Origin: Pseudomonas sp. ERMR1:02
GTDB lineage: Bacteria > Pseudomonadota > Gammaproteobacteria > Pseudomonadales > Pseudomonadaceae
Reading direction: 5' to 3'
Assembly (NCBI RefSeq): GCF_002277815.1
Contig: NZ_NKJI01000017.1
Span: 48,677 to 112,676, forward strand
DNA length: 64,000 bases
Shown: one piece after another, positions 23,628 through 33,795 of the stretch
Layout: each line of letters begins with the position of its first letter
Numbering within the stretch: position 1 is the first letter of the stretch
The notes under the pieces: generated by a model
The model's database searches: none
Told to the model about the DNA's origin: nothing
What the model saw: only the letters and a program-made list of their open reading frames with translations
Made by a program: the position numbers and the translations under genes

Positions 23628-24274
23628 TGGACGGTTCAACTGCAAAAAGTCTCAGCATCGCCAACCCGAGCGAGTCCAACCTGGCCTCGACTGTGCTCGA
23701 TCAGGATCTGCGCATCCTGTTCCTCACCGCCGCCAACCCCGGCGCGGGCACCACCACCAGCGCCCTGGCGCTCGCCAGTCAACTGGCGCAAATGAGCAGC
23801 GGCCAGGTGCTGCTGGTGGACGCCAGCCAGTCGGCGACCAACCTCACGCAACAGATCGGACTGACCAAGGAGCGCGGTTTCCGCGACTTGCTGTTCAACA
23901 CCCAGAGCCCGCCGCTGTTGCAGGACTGCGTGGTGGACGTGTCGAGCCTGCCTTTTCACGTCCTGCCCAGTGGCCGGTATTCCCGGGGCAACGAGCACCT
24001 GACACCGGAACGCCTGAGTTCGCTGCTCGACCAGCTCGGCAGTCGCTATCGCTTCGTGGTGATTGACGGCGACGCGGTGTATTCGGCCGCCGATACGCTG
24101 GTCATCAGTACCCAGGCGGACGGCGTGATCATGGTCGTGCGCTCCGAAGACACTCGCTGGGAAGTGGCTCAGGCCGCGGTGCAGCGCCTGACCCAGGCCG
24201 GGGCAAAACTGGTCGGCAGTGTGTTGAACCGGCGCAAGTACTACATGCCCAAGTGGCTGTACAAAAACCTGTAA
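23627..24274 (+). CDS. CpsD/Wzc-like P-loop protein, degenerate Walker A
   Basis: A 215-residue protein with the fold of bacterial tyrosine autokinases that control polysaccharide chain length. Segments ILFLTAANPGAGTTTSALAL, VLLVDASQSATNL and YRFVVIDGDAVYS are the Walker A, A' and B positions. Walker A reads GAGTTT, without the Lys seen in GEGKST, so ATP use is doubtful. Four tyrosines lie in the C-terminal tail (RKYYMPKWLYKNL). The separate chain-length protein is two genes on. It may be regulatory rather than a kinase. Confidence 0.78.
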   Translation: MDGSTAKSLSIANPSESNLASTVLDQDLRILFLTAANPGAGTTTSALALASQLAQMSSGQVLLVDASQSATNLTQQIGLTKERGFRDLLFNTQSPPLLQDCVVDVSSLPFHVLPSGRYSRGNEHLTPERLSSLLDQLGSRYRFVVIDGDAVYSAADTLVISTQADGVIMVVRSEDTRWEVAQAAVQRLTQAGAKLVGSVLNRRKYYMPKWLYKNL

Positions 24275-24296
24275 GCAACCGCAAAGGATGATGCCA

Positions 24297-25319
24297 ATGA
24301 ACGCCAAGATGCTTGTCCTGCTGTTGCTGCCGCTTGCGGGTTGCTCCAGCACTTCCGAAACCCAGAACATGCCGGTGAATATCCTCACGGCCGCTCCGGC
24401 AAACGCCCAGGCCACCGACATGCCCAAGGTCGAACAGACCTTGCGCCCGAAGGATGAACTGGACGTGATCTTCCACATCAGCACCAGCGGCTCGGATGCC
24501 TACCGCATTCAGTCCGGTGACCAGGTCGGCCTGAACTTCACCGCCGCCAACCAGCTCAATGGCAATCAACTGGTGCTGCCCGATGGCACGATTGAACTGC
24601 CGGGTGCCAACACCTCGGTGAAAATCGCCGGGCTGACCTCCGAGCAGGCACGCGAGGAGATTCAACGGGCCTATCAGCGCAAACAGCTGTTCCAGCCCAA
24701 CCGCAATCAACTGTCCGTGCAGGTCATCAGCCCGCTGAGCAATGAGTCGAACCTCAAAAGCGCGCTGAACCACCCAGCCACCGGCATGAGCCGGCAGATC
24801 ACCGTGGGCGCCGACGGCTATGCCAGCTTCCCGGAAATCGGTTCGGTGCCGCTGCAAGGCATGACCGTCAATCAACTGCAAGCCTTCCTTAATCAAAAGT
24901 ACGCGCAACTGCCGGGACGGATGACCGTCGACGTTTTGCTCAAGTCCACCGCGGGCAACGAGATCTACGTGCTGGGTGAAGTCGGCCAACCGGGTGCCTA
25001 CCCGATCCGCCGGCCAGTCTCGGTGCTCGAAGCCCTGACCCTGGCCCGTGGCTCCAACGTCAAGGCACGCCTGGATTCGGTGGTGATCATGCGCCGCAAC
25101 GGCAACCAGGTTCAGGCCATGCGTTATGACGTCGAAAAAGCCCTGGCCGGCGATGCCTCGCAGATCGCCTACCTGCAACCGGACGACATGCTCTACGTGC
25201 CCAAGACCAAACTGGCCAGCGCCGGTGAACTGGCTCGGCAACTGGCGGACGTAGTGCTGTTCCAGGGTGTGGGCCTCAGCTTCGCCTACCGCCTCGACAA
25301 CAAAAACAGCAGTAACTAA
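24297..25319 (+). CDS. Polysaccharide export outer-membrane lipoprotein, Wza-like
   Basis: A 340-residue lipoprotein with lipobox LAGC at the start. It has a polysaccharide-export domain (YRIQSGDQVGLNFTAANQ, LPDGTIELPG) and SLBB-type repeats (EIYVLGEVGQPGAYPI, SVLEALTLARG). Such proteins form the outer-membrane channel. The ATG at 24297 is preferred because AAAGG is 9 bases upstream; two earlier ATGs are too close to it. Partner of the next gene in export. Confidence 0.88.
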   Translation: MNAKMLVLLLLPLAGCSSTSETQNMPVNILTAAPANAQATDMPKVEQTLRPKDELDVIFHISTSGSDAYRIQSGDQVGLNFTAANQLNGNQLVLPDGTIELPGANTSVKIAGLTSEQAREEIQRAYQRKQLFQPNRNQLSVQVISPLSNESNLKSALNHPATGMSRQITVGADGYASFPEIGSVPLQGMTVNQLQAFLNQKYAQLPGRMTVDVLLKSTAGNEIYVLGEVGQPGAYPIRRPVSVLEALTLARGSNVKARLDSVVIMRRNGNQVQAMRYDVEKALAGDASQIAYLQPDDMLYVPKTKLASAGELARQLADVVLFQGVGLSFAYRLDNKNSSN

Positions 25320-25336
25320 CTCTCAGGTGAACCGAC

Positions 25337-26929
25337 ATGAATCCAAAGGAAAACTACCTGCACGAGTTCTTCAGGATATTCTTCGCCAACAAGCAATTGG
25401 TGAAGCGCGTATTCCTGATCTTTGCAGTGATCGCCCTGGTCTTGCCGCTGATGCTCAAACAGAGCTTCGATATCACCGCGCAAGTGATCGTGCAGTCGAA
25501 AAAACTCTCCCAAGGTGATGCGACCACGTCGCTGAACCAGGAAAACGCGACCTTCATTCCACCGTCACTGGCCGACATGGAAACCGAGAGCAATATCCTG
25601 CGCTCACCGGCATTGATTCGCCAGACCATCAGTGAACTGCAGGACAAGGGTGAATACACCCGTGCACCCGGCGTGTTCAACAAACTGCTGACCTTGCCGT
25701 TCAGGCACTACATCAGCACGCCGCTGCGCGAAAAAGTAATCAACCCGCTGCGTAACGTACTGGGCCTGGAAACCGATCCGGTACGCGATACCGCGCTCGA
25801 CAGCTTGACCCAACAGGCCATCACTAGCTTGAAGATTGAAACCCTGCCGGGCTCCAACGTAATCTCGATCATCTACAGCTTCCCCGATCCGGCCCAGGGC
25901 ACCAAGTTTGTCGCGACGCTGCTGCAAAACTACCTGGTCAGCCGTCAGGCACTGCAATCGATCGACCTGCCGCAGAGCTTCTACGAAACCAAGAAGATGC
26001 AATATGAAGTGCGCCTCGATGGACTGGAAGGCAACCGGCAGGCGTTACTCGGAGCGGTCGGTTCATCCGATCCCAAGGAAGAAATCACCTTCCGCCTCAA
26101 CGCCATCAACACCGAGGAGCAAGCGCTTAACCTGTACCGCGATCGCCTGCTGCAAAGCCAACGCTGGCTCGACTACCTGAAAACCAGCCTGGCTGCCGCC
26201 AAAGACTCCAAGCTCAATGACTACACCTTCCCCTACACCTTCACCACTACCGTGGACAACGTCGCCTTCGAAGATCACGAGATCAAACAAATGGGTGAGG
26301 CGCTGACCACCCAGGTCAGTCGCTACATGAACGACCTGGCGATCTTCCAGCCAGGCAGTGAGCCGATGCTGTTGACCCGCGAGCAAATCACCCGCTCCCG
26401 CCAGCAGTTCCTCAAGGTGGTCAGCAACCGGATTCAGGAACGCACCAACGACCTGGCGATTGTCAGCTCGGTCATCGACCAGAAGAAGGCGCGCATCGCC
26501 GAGTTCAAGAACCGCATCCGCCAGTTGCAGGAAACCCAGAGCAAGCTGCGGCAGATGGACACCGAGATCAACGCCTTGCACGCGGCTTTCTCCACCTACG
26601 CCCAGCGCTTTGCCGAAAGCAGCACCGCCCGCACGCTGGACAACGACCTGTCCAACGCCCGGGTCCTGAGCCCACCGTTCGAACCGACCGAAGCCGCGTT
26701 CCCCAAACCGCTGCTGATCATTCCATTCGGCCTGTTCACTGGTTTGCTGCTGGCGATTGCCCTGGTCTATGTGCGTGAGTTCTTCGACCACCGCTTCAAA
26801 CACCCGGCGCAAATTACCCACGAACTGGGCCTGCCAGTGCTGTTGGTGATCAACGAACAGAACGTGGAACCGGGCAATCCGCACAAGAATTGGGGCGTAC
26901 CGAGCCTGGTACATTGGGTGCGCAATTGA
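25337..26929 (+). CDS. Chain-length determinant (polysaccharide co-polymerase)
   Basis: A 530-residue inner-membrane protein of the Wzz/GumC/PCP type. A helix at about 23-42 and another at about 478-500 flank a long periplasmic part. The segment from about 370 to 430 is a likely coiled coil (VIDQKKARIAEFKNRIRQLQ). FPKPLLIIPFGLFTGLLLAI is the typical second helix. There is no fused kinase; the CpsD-like gene is separate. It sets length and bridges to the Wza-like pore. Confidence 0.88.
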   Translation: MNPKENYLHEFFRIFFANKQLVKRVFLIFAVIALVLPLMLKQSFDITAQVIVQSKKLSQGDATTSLNQENATFIPPSLADMETESNILRSPALIRQTISELQDKGEYTRAPGVFNKLLTLPFRHYISTPLREKVINPLRNVLGLETDPVRDTALDSLTQQAITSLKIETLPGSNVISIIYSFPDPAQGTKFVATLLQNYLVSRQALQSIDLPQSFYETKKMQYEVRLDGLEGNRQALLGAVGSSDPKEEITFRLNAINTEEQALNLYRDRLLQSQRWLDYLKTSLAAAKDSKLNDYTFPYTFTTTVDNVAFEDHEIKQMGEALTTQVSRYMNDLAIFQPGSEPMLLTREQITRSRQQFLKVVSNRIQERTNDLAIVSSVIDQKKARIAEFKNRIRQLQETQSKLRQMDTEINALHAAFSTYAQRFAESSTARTLDNDLSNARVLSPPFEPTEAAFPKPLLIIPFGLFTGLLLAIALVYVREFFDHRFKHPAQITHELGLPVLLVINEQNVEPGNPHKNWGVPSLVHWVRN

Positions 26930-28026
26930 ACACGCCACTGCCATCGCGACACAGCAGATCGCTGCCGATCATTCACTTGCTCAGCAGCGGTGGGTTCTAC
27001 GGAGCCGAGCGGATGCTGCTCGACCATTGCCTGGCGACGCCGGGGCAACATCAGGTTCTGTTGCTCGATGCACCGTACGAGTTGCTCGCTCGGTTTCGCG
27101 AGGCCGGGGTGGACTGTCGCGGCTGCACTGGGCTGGGGGCGTTGCTGGCGCATTTGCGCCAGCGGCGGGCCGAGCGGCCGCTGATCAACACGCACAACTT
27201 CAAGGGCCTGTTGTTCGGTTGGGTCGGCGCAACCCTGTTGCGCCTGCCGCTGGTGATTACCCAGCATGGCTTCACCCCGCGCAGTCGCAAGCAGAAATTC
27301 TACACGTGGCTGAGCCTGCAACTGTGCCGTACCGCCTCAGTGACGCGGGTGGTGTGCGTCGCCGAGAGCATTGCCACGCTGTGCCGTCAGGCCAGCGTGC
27401 GGGCCGAAAAATTGCAAGTGATCCCCAACGGCCTGCCGGCCACCAACGATCTGCAGCCACAGACCATTGGGCGGCAACGCTGGCTGGCCGGATACGTCGG
27501 GCGCCTGAGCAGTGAAAAAGGTCCGGATCTGTTTCTCGATGCACTGATTGCGCTGTGCCAACAGTACCCGCAACTGGACGCCGTGATGCTCGGCGACGGC
27601 CCGGAGCGGGACAGCCTGTTGACGCGAATCAACGACGCCGGGTTGCAGCAACGCATCAGCCTGCCGGGCTACCAGACCGACATGCGTCCCTGGTGGCGGC
27701 AACTCGACGCGCTGGTGATCAGCTCCCGCACCGAAGGCACGCCAATGATTTTGCTCGAAGCCATGCAGGCCGGGGTGCCGGTGGTGGCGTTTGGCGTCGG
27801 CGGTATTCCCGATGTGCTGGAGGACCGGCACAACGGCCTGCTGGCGACACCCGCCGACAGCGCCGCCCTCGCCGGGCAGATCGGCAGCTTGCTGCGTGAC
27901 CCGACCCTGGGGCGCGAACTAAGCGACAACGCAAGACGTACGCAACTGGATCGCTACGACCTCAAGGCCCTGGCCGAACGCTGGTCGCAGCTTTATATCC
28001 GTACTGCACGGGAGGCACGCACATGA
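26926..28026 (+). CDS. Glycosyltransferase family 4
   Basis: A GT-B enzyme of about 366 residues: LSSGGFYGAERMLLDHCL, GFTPRSRKQKFYTWLS, VAESIATLCRQ, GYVGRLSSEKGPDLFLDAL and the E-x7-E motif in TEGTPMILLEAMQAG. It adds one sugar of the repeat unit at the cytosolic face. There is no ATG; a TTG at 26926 overlapping the upstream TGA is the likely coupled start, and TTG at 26890 is an alternative. Confidence 0.85.
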   Translation: MNTPLPSRHSRSLPIIHLLSSGGFYGAERMLLDHCLATPGQHQVLLLDAPYELLARFREAGVDCRGCTGLGALLAHLRQRRAERPLINTHNFKGLLFGWVGATLLRLPLVITQHGFTPRSRKQKFYTWLSLQLCRTASVTRVVCVAESIATLCRQASVRAEKLQVIPNGLPATNDLQPQTIGRQRWLAGYVGRLSSEKGPDLFLDALIALCQQYPQLDAVMLGDGPERDSLLTRINDAGLQQRISLPGYQTDMRPWWRQLDALVISSRTEGTPMILLEAMQAGVPVVAFGVGGIPDVLEDRHNGLLATPADSAALAGQIGSLLRDPTLGRELSDNARRTQLDRYDLKALAERWSQLYIRTAREART

Positions 28027-29390
28027 TTTTCCCGCTCTCGATCGTCAGTCTGCTCGGCCTGGTCTGCCTTGCATTGCTAGCCAGTCCCTATCCATTTCTG
28101 GCGCCGGGAGCGGTGGTGGGCCTGGTCGGTATCGCGGTGCTGTACCGCAAACCGGCCTGGGGCCTGCTGGGGATCGCGGCGCTCGTGCCGTTCGAAGGTT
28201 TATTCAAGGGCAACGCATTGTCGGGGACCAAGTTCGTCGGTGCTTCACTGGCGCTGATCCTGATGCTGCAACTGGCCATGCACCAGATTCCGTCCGAGCG
28301 GTTGCGCAGCAATATCTGGCGCTACCTGATCTGGTTCATGGCACTTTACCTGCTGAGCCTGTTGAACACCGATGACATGGGCAGGTCGCTTGAGCATCTG
28401 CGAGAGCTGAGCGTCGGCCTGATTCTGTTTGTGATCACCCTGCTGATCGGTCGCGAGTTGAACCTCGACATGTTCGCCCGGCTGGTGACAGTCAGCGTCA
28501 GCATGACCTGCGTACTGGCGATGTTTTCCAGCAAATATCAGGACCAGGGCCGCGCTGCCGGCCTGCTGGAAGACCCGAACGCTTTTGCCATGCTGATCGC
28601 CTTCGCCGTACCGATGGCCCTGCTGCTGGTGATCCGCAACCCGAATTGGTTGCAACGCTTGTTCTGGCTGGGTTGCTCCATGTTGTTGCTGGCCGGAATG
28701 ACCAAGACCGAATCCCGATCGGGGCTGGTGGTGTTGGTCCTGAGCCTGATGATTGGCCTGTGGCACTACCGCGCGCACTTGCCGCGCATCCGTCCGCGTC
28801 ACCTGGGTTTTGCCATGCTCGGTATGGCGATCGTGATACCGCTGGGCATTTATGCGATGCCGCACGGTTATGTCGAACGTATCCAGTCCTTGAGCATCTT
28901 GAAATCGGGGGCAAAGGCCAAGGATGAGTCCCTCGGCCGTCGTGCCTCATACATCGTGGTCGGCAGCCAGATGATCCGCGAGAACCCGTTGCTGGGTACC
29001 GGCCCCGGCACGTTCCCGCTGCACTACGCCAGCTCCGGTTATTCCAAGGTGTTTTCCGCCAACCGAAAAATCGGCGACCTGTACCGCGAAGCCCACAACA
29101 CCTACCTGGAAATTTTCAGTGAACTGGGGATTCCCGCCGGCCTGTTGTTCGTCGGCATGCTGGCGCTGGGCTTGTACAACCTGATGTGTGCCCGGCGAGC
29201 CTGGATGCAGCGCCGTAACTGGGAGCAGGCCGACCTGATGACGCACCTGAGCATGAGTATTCTGTCACTGACGCTATTTTTGATGTTCCTCAGCGCGCCG
29301 AATCAAAAGTTCGTGTGGATCATGCTCGCCTTGACCAGCGTCCTGCGTTTGAAAGCCGAAGAAAGTCCAATCCTGGAGGCCAAGGCATGA
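28023..29390 (+). CDS. O-antigen ligase/Wzy-like polymerase
   Basis: A 455-residue integral membrane protein with about 11 helices. The Wzy_C/O-antigen ligase family is marked by the large periplasmic loop with RASYIVVGSQMIRENPLLGTG-type residues (about 310-330) and EAHNTYLEIFSELGIP. It probably polymerises repeat units in the periplasm. GGGAGG precedes the ATG, and ATGA overlaps join it to both neighbours. Confidence 0.85.
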   Translation: MIFPLSIVSLLGLVCLALLASPYPFLAPGAVVGLVGIAVLYRKPAWGLLGIAALVPFEGLFKGNALSGTKFVGASLALILMLQLAMHQIPSERLRSNIWRYLIWFMALYLLSLLNTDDMGRSLEHLRELSVGLILFVITLLIGRELNLDMFARLVTVSVSMTCVLAMFSSKYQDQGRAAGLLEDPNAFAMLIAFAVPMALLLVIRNPNWLQRLFWLGCSMLLLAGMTKTESRSGLVVLVLSLMIGLWHYRAHLPRIRPRHLGFAMLGMAIVIPLGIYAMPHGYVERIQSLSILKSGAKAKDESLGRRASYIVVGSQMIRENPLLGTGPGTFPLHYASSGYSKVFSANRKIGDLYREAHNTYLEIFSELGIPAGLLFVGMLALGLYNLMCARRAWMQRRNWEQADLMTHLSMSILSLTLFLMFLSAPNQKFVWIMLALTSVLRLKAEESPILEAKA

Positions 29391-30354
29391 GCCAGATCAG
29401 TATCGTTATCCCGATGCTCAACGAAGCCCCGCATATCGCCAGGACCCTGCTGGCCGCGCAACACGCCGCCGATGCCGCCGGGCTCGAATGCGAGCTGATC
29501 GTAGTCGACAATGGCTCCGACGATCGCGGCCCCCAGATTGCCGATCAATGCGGGGCGCACGTGTTGCTCGAGCCCGGCCTGCTGATTGGTGCGCTGCGCA
29601 ATCGCGGGGCGGCCATCGCGACCGGGGAATGGTTGGCCTTTGTCGATGCCGACATTGAAGTGCCCGAAGACTGGCTGACGCTGCTGGTGAAGATCGAGAC
29701 GGCGGTGCAGGTCGATGTTCTTGGACTGGACCTGCATACACCGGCCCAAGCGCCTTGGTACGCGGCGGCCTGGCAGCGCCGCACCTTGCGCCCGAGTGCG
29801 CAGACGGTTCAATCGGTGCAATGGCTGCCCAGTTCCAACCTGCTGATGCGGCGTACCTGGTTCAGCAAGATCGGCGGTTTTGACGAAACCCTGCGCACTG
29901 GCGAAGACAAGGACTTCTCCATGCGCCTGGCCGCCGCGGGCGCCCGTCTGCTCTCGGTCAACCAGAGCATCGCCTTGCATTGGGGATATGAAGGCAGCTG
30001 GCGCGAATGGATGGGCAAGGAATTCTGGCGTCAGGGCAGTCACCTGCAGCTACTGCACAGCAATGGAATGACCCTGCGTTTGCTGCGCTTTCCGATCTTG
30101 TCGGTGGCCGCGTGGGTGCTGGATTTGCAACGATGTTCACCTTGGCCAACGGTCAGTTTCATCTGGCGGCCATGCTATTTCTGCTGACCAGTCTGCCGGC
30201 GCTTGTCTTGAGCCTGCGCCAGAGCATCAAGCACCGCGACATCGGTCTGACTCTGCAACTGTGGGGCCTGCATTGGGTGCGTTTGCACCTGACCGGCGCC
30301 GCATTCCTTCTCAGTCTGTGGCATTGCAACACCAGGAGGCCCGCCCGTGGCTGA
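29387..30354 (+). pseudogene. Glycosyltransferase family 2, frameshifted near its end
   Basis: The first 245 residues are a GT-A enzyme (SIVIPMLNEAPHIARTL, IVVDNGSDDRG, FVDADIEVPEDW, GFDETLRTGEDKDFSMRL). At about 30121 the frame breaks. The remaining membrane-like C-terminus (TMFTLANGQFHLAAMLFLL, LQLWGLHWVRLHLTGAAFLL) is read one base earlier and ends at 30354, overlapping the next GTG. One missing G in GG(G)A restores a protein of about 322 residues (VLGFATMF). Either a sequencing deletion or a recent loss; the loss affects only the tail. Confidence 0.8.
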
Positions 30355-31504
30355 ATTCATTTTCTGGTTGTGCCTGTTGTTGCCGGTCTATGCCTACCTC
30401 GGCTACCCGCTACTGCTGACCTTGCTGGCGCCGTTTTTTCCGGCGCTGCGTCACGGGCAGGCAGCGCCGCTGGACGTGAGCATCGTCATCGCCGCGCACA
30501 ACGAAGCGCGGCACATAGAAGAGAAACTGCGCACGGTGCTGGCCCAGGATTATCAGGCGCGCTCGTTGCAAATCATTCTGGCCAGCGACGGCTCGACCGA
30601 CGACACCGTGACCTGTGCGCGCAAGGTCATTGATCCACGCATCAGCGTGCTTGATTTGCCGCGCCAGGGTAAGGCCGCAACCTTGAACGCCGGTGCCGCA
30701 CTCAGCACTGGCGAGATTCTGGTGTTCACCGATGCCGACAACCAATGGTCCACCGATACGCTTGGTCACCTGCTGGCACCCTTGGCAGACCCAGCGGTAG
30801 GCGCCTGTGCCGGGCACATGCTGATCCCCGTGACCGGCAAAGGCTTGAGCATCGGCGACAGCCTTTATCGGCATTACGAAGGCTGGCTGCGCAAGGTGGA
30901 AAATCGCACGGGCTGCATGGTCGCCGCCGATGGCGCCCTGCTCGCCCTGCGCCGCGAGTTGTTCCAGAACGTGCCGGCGCAGGTCAACGATGACTTCTTT
31001 ATCAGCACCTGCGCGCCGGTAGCGTTCAAACGCATAGTCTTTGTGCCGCAAGCGCAGGTGATCGACCGGGGCGTGGATGAAGCAGACAAGCAATTTCGCC
31101 GTCGTCAACGCGTCACTGTCGGCGGACTGCAAAGCCTGGCGCAGCGCCGCGAACTGCTCAATCCGCTGAAACATGGCCTGTATGCGATTGCGCTGATCAG
31201 TCATAAGTTGATCCGGCGTCTGGCGCCGATCCTGTTGCTGCCGCTGCTGCTGAGCAGTTTATGGCTGTGGAACGCCCATGGTTTTTATCGCCTGAGCCTG
31301 ATCGCACAGTTGCTCGGCTACGCGGTGGCCATCACCGGACTGCTGGATTCGCAACACCGTTTGCCCAAACCCTTTCGCCTCGCCGCGTTCCTTCTGGTGA
31401 CGCTTGCCGGGATGAGCATCGGGCTGTGGCAGTTCCTGCGCGGCCAGCGATACGCCCAATGGAATCCTGAGCAAATCGATGAGAGGAGCGTGCCATGGCG
31501 ATAA
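30347..31504 (+). CDS. Glycosyltransferase family 2, membrane-anchored
   Basis: A 385-residue GT2 enzyme. One N-terminal helix is followed by VSIVIAAHNEARHIEEKL, ILASDGSTDDTV, VFTDADNQWS (DxD), VNDDFFIST and RRRQRVTVGG, with three or four C-terminal helices. It looks like a processive-type or repeat-unit transferase. The GTG at 30347 has AGGAGG 8 bases upstream and overlaps the previous gene. Confidence 0.88.
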   Translation: MAEFIFWLCLLLPVYAYLGYPLLLTLLAPFFPALRHGQAAPLDVSIVIAAHNEARHIEEKLRTVLAQDYQARSLQIILASDGSTDDTVTCARKVIDPRISVLDLPRQGKAATLNAGAALSTGEILVFTDADNQWSTDTLGHLLAPLADPAVGACAGHMLIPVTGKGLSIGDSLYRHYEGWLRKVENRTGCMVAADGALLALRRELFQNVPAQVNDDFFISTCAPVAFKRIVFVPQAQVIDRGVDEADKQFRRRQRVTVGGLQSLAQRRELLNPLKHGLYAIALISHKLIRRLAPILLLPLLLSSLWLWNAHGFYRLSLIAQLLGYAVAITGLLDSQHRLPKPFRLAAFLLVTLAGMSIGLWQFLRGQRYAQWNPEQIDERSVPWR

Positions 31505-32494
31505 ACAATTATTAAAACGCACCAGCGGCTGGCTGTACCTCAATTCACCGGTAGGGCGCCAGCAACTGCATGGCGCCGGAGTGATCCTGATGCTGCACCG
31601 GGTGCTGTCCAACGACCGCGCCGCCGACCTGCCCCATCGCAATGAACTGTGCGTGGGACCCAAGGCTTTTGAACACCTGCTGGCCTGGTTGAAAAAACAC
31701 TTCGACTGCGTGCCGTTGATGGAGATCCTGCAACCGGGAAGCCTCAGGTCGCAGCGGCCGAAAGTGACACTGACCTTTGACGACGGCTGGCGCGACAACG
31801 CGTTGAATGCGTTCCCGCTGCTGCAAAATACCAGGTGCCGGCGAGCATTTTTCTGTCCACGGATTTCATTGGCAGCCGTCAGCGCTTCTGGTGGGAAAGC
31901 ATCGGCGAAACCCTGTGGAACAGCCACGGTGAAAAGGCGCGCATGCATTTGATCGAATGCTTGCATCAGATCGGTCGCCCGTTGCCGGTGCTATGCGATG
32001 AACCGGACGTGCAGCGACGCAGCCTGGCGCTGCTGCACTTTCTGCAAAACCTGAAAACCTTGTCCCCTCTGGACCTTAATCGCTTGACCGACGAATGCCC
32101 GCAGGATTCCCTGCCACAGGCGTTGGACTGGCAGCAGGTGCGCACGCTGGAATCTTCTGGCATGGTGCGCTTCGGCCCCCACGGGGCCAGCCATTCGATC
32201 CTCACCGGACTCGACGATCAACACCTTGATGAAGAACTGAGCCGCAGTCGCCAGGCACTTCTGAACGGCTGCAACCGGCCGCTGCCGGTCTATTGCTACC
32301 CCAATGGCGACAGCGATGCACGGGTGCGGCAACACGTGGCCGACCACCATTTTCCGTTTGCCCTGGGCACCGGCACCGGGATTTATCGCAGCACCGACGA
32401 TCCGCTGGCCTTGCCACGCTTCGGCGTCAGCCAGCGTACCGCGCGCAATCCCGAGTTGCTGTCCTGGCGCATCTACCGCGGGGCACGGCCATGA
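31495..32494 (+). pseudogene. Polysaccharide deacetylase (NodB type), two frameshifts
   Basis: A NodB-fold deacetylase of about 334 residues spread over three frames. The expected start, ATG 31495 with AGGAG 7 bases before, reads MAIN then stops. One more A in the AAA at 31503 gives MAIKQLLKRTSGWLYL in frame with the main body. The body holds LMLHRVLS, VTLTFDDGWRDNAL (NodB motif 1) and breaks at AAAA 31825-31828. After that VPASIFLSTDFIG, MVRFGPHGASHS (motif 2) and YCYPNGDSD continue. An in-frame ATG at 31479 is the alternative start if the first shift is not real. Confidence 0.8.
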
Positions 32495-33795
32495 GTCGCA
32501 GCAGTTACCTCAAGCACCTGGCCCTGAGCATGGGCACCAAACTGGCGATGATCGGCCTGCGCCTGATGCGCAACGTATTGCTGGCGCGGATTCTCGGGCC
32601 CAGTGAGCGCGGCCTGTTTGCCTTGCTCAGCACCCTGCCGGATCTGATCAGTGCCGCCACCAGCGGCGGATTGAATTCGGCGGTGGGTTACCAGGCGGCC
32701 AAGCAACGGCCCATGGGGTTGTTGCTCAGTCAGGTGCTGGTGTTCGGTTGTCTGCTGGCAGGCATTCTGACCTTGCTGGTGGTGGCGCTGACCCGCGAAT
32801 TCGGCAGTGAACTGGATATCACCATGCAACTGGGCTTGCTCGCCTGGTTGTTGCTGTTAGCGGTGCCATTGACCGTACTCAAGAGCGGGCTGCTGACCTT
32901 GCACAACGCCTCGGGCGGTGTGGTGGCATTCAATGCCTTGCGCCTGATCGAGTCGCTGACGCCGTTGCTGCTGTTCCTCGCGTTGTTCTGGATGTGGAAA
33001 AGCGCCGCCCTGCAAGCGGCATTGATCAGTTGGCTGGCGGGCATCAGCCTGGTGGTGCTGGTCGGTTGGCTGTGGCTCAAACGCGGTCAACCGCTGACGT
33101 TGCAATGGGACCGCGCCAGCCAGAATGAACTGCTGCGCTACAGCGCCCGCAGCCATCCGGACCTGCTGTTCCAGCAAGTGATTCTGCGCTCCGATTATCT
33201 GTTCATCGGTGCCCTGCTCGGCAGTACCGCGCTAGGTCTCTACGCCATGGCCAGCGCCGCCGCAGAGTTGCTGCTGATCGTCCCGGAAGCGGTGACCACA
33301 CCCTTGATGAAGCGCCTGCTGCAACAGGAAGAAGGCATCGAAAAAGTCACGCCGCTGGCCCTGCGCCTCACAGCCACGGTGATGCTCGGCGCGTGCCTGA
33401 CCTTGGCGGTGATCGGCGAATGGTTGATCGTCACACTGTTCGGGATCGCCTATCAGCCGGCCTACCCAGCTTTGCTGGCGCTGCTGCCGGGCCTGCTCGG
33501 GTTGAACTACTCAAGCATCCTGCGCCTGGATCTGCTGGGCAAGAACCGACCTGGCTCGATTTCGCTGCTGATGGGCCTCGGCGCCTTGCTCAATCTGGCG
33601 TTGAACCTGTTGCTGATTCCGACCCACGGCATCGTCGGTGCGGCGGCGGCCTCGTCCATCGCCTACCTGGCGGTGACCATCGCGTTGCTGGTGATGTATT
33701 GCCGTTTGAGCCGGGTGCCGTTTTGGCAAACCCTTATCATCCTGCCCAGCGACCTGGCACCGATGGTTCAAATGCTGCAACGGAAGTCGGCATGA
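32491..33795 (+). CDS. Wzx-like flippase (MOP/polysaccharide biosynthesis family)
   Basis: A 434-residue integral membrane protein with 12 or more helices. The start MGTKLAMIGLRLMRNVLLAR, ILGPSERGLFALL and the mid-segment RSDYLFIGALLGSTALGLYA are typical of polysaccharide flippases. It would move lipid-linked repeat units to the periplasm for the Wzy-like protein. ATGA overlaps join it to both neighbours. Confidence 0.88.
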   Translation: MSRSSYLKHLALSMGTKLAMIGLRLMRNVLLARILGPSERGLFALLSTLPDLISAATSGGLNSAVGYQAAKQRPMGLLLSQVLVFGCLLAGILTLLVVALTREFGSELDITMQLGLLAWLLLLAVPLTVLKSGLLTLHNASGGVVAFNALRLIESLTPLLLFLALFWMWKSAALQAALISWLAGISLVVLVGWLWLKRGQPLTLQWDRASQNELLRYSARSHPDLLFQQVILRSDYLFIGALLGSTALGLYAMASAAAELLLIVPEAVTTPLMKRLLQQEEGIEKVTPLALRLTATVMLGACLTLAVIGEWLIVTLFGIAYQPAYPALLALLPGLLGLNYSSILRLDLLGKNRPGSISLLMGLGALLNLALNLLLIPTHGIVGAAAASSIAYLAVTIALLVMYCRLSRVPFWQTLIILPSDLAPMVQMLQRKSA

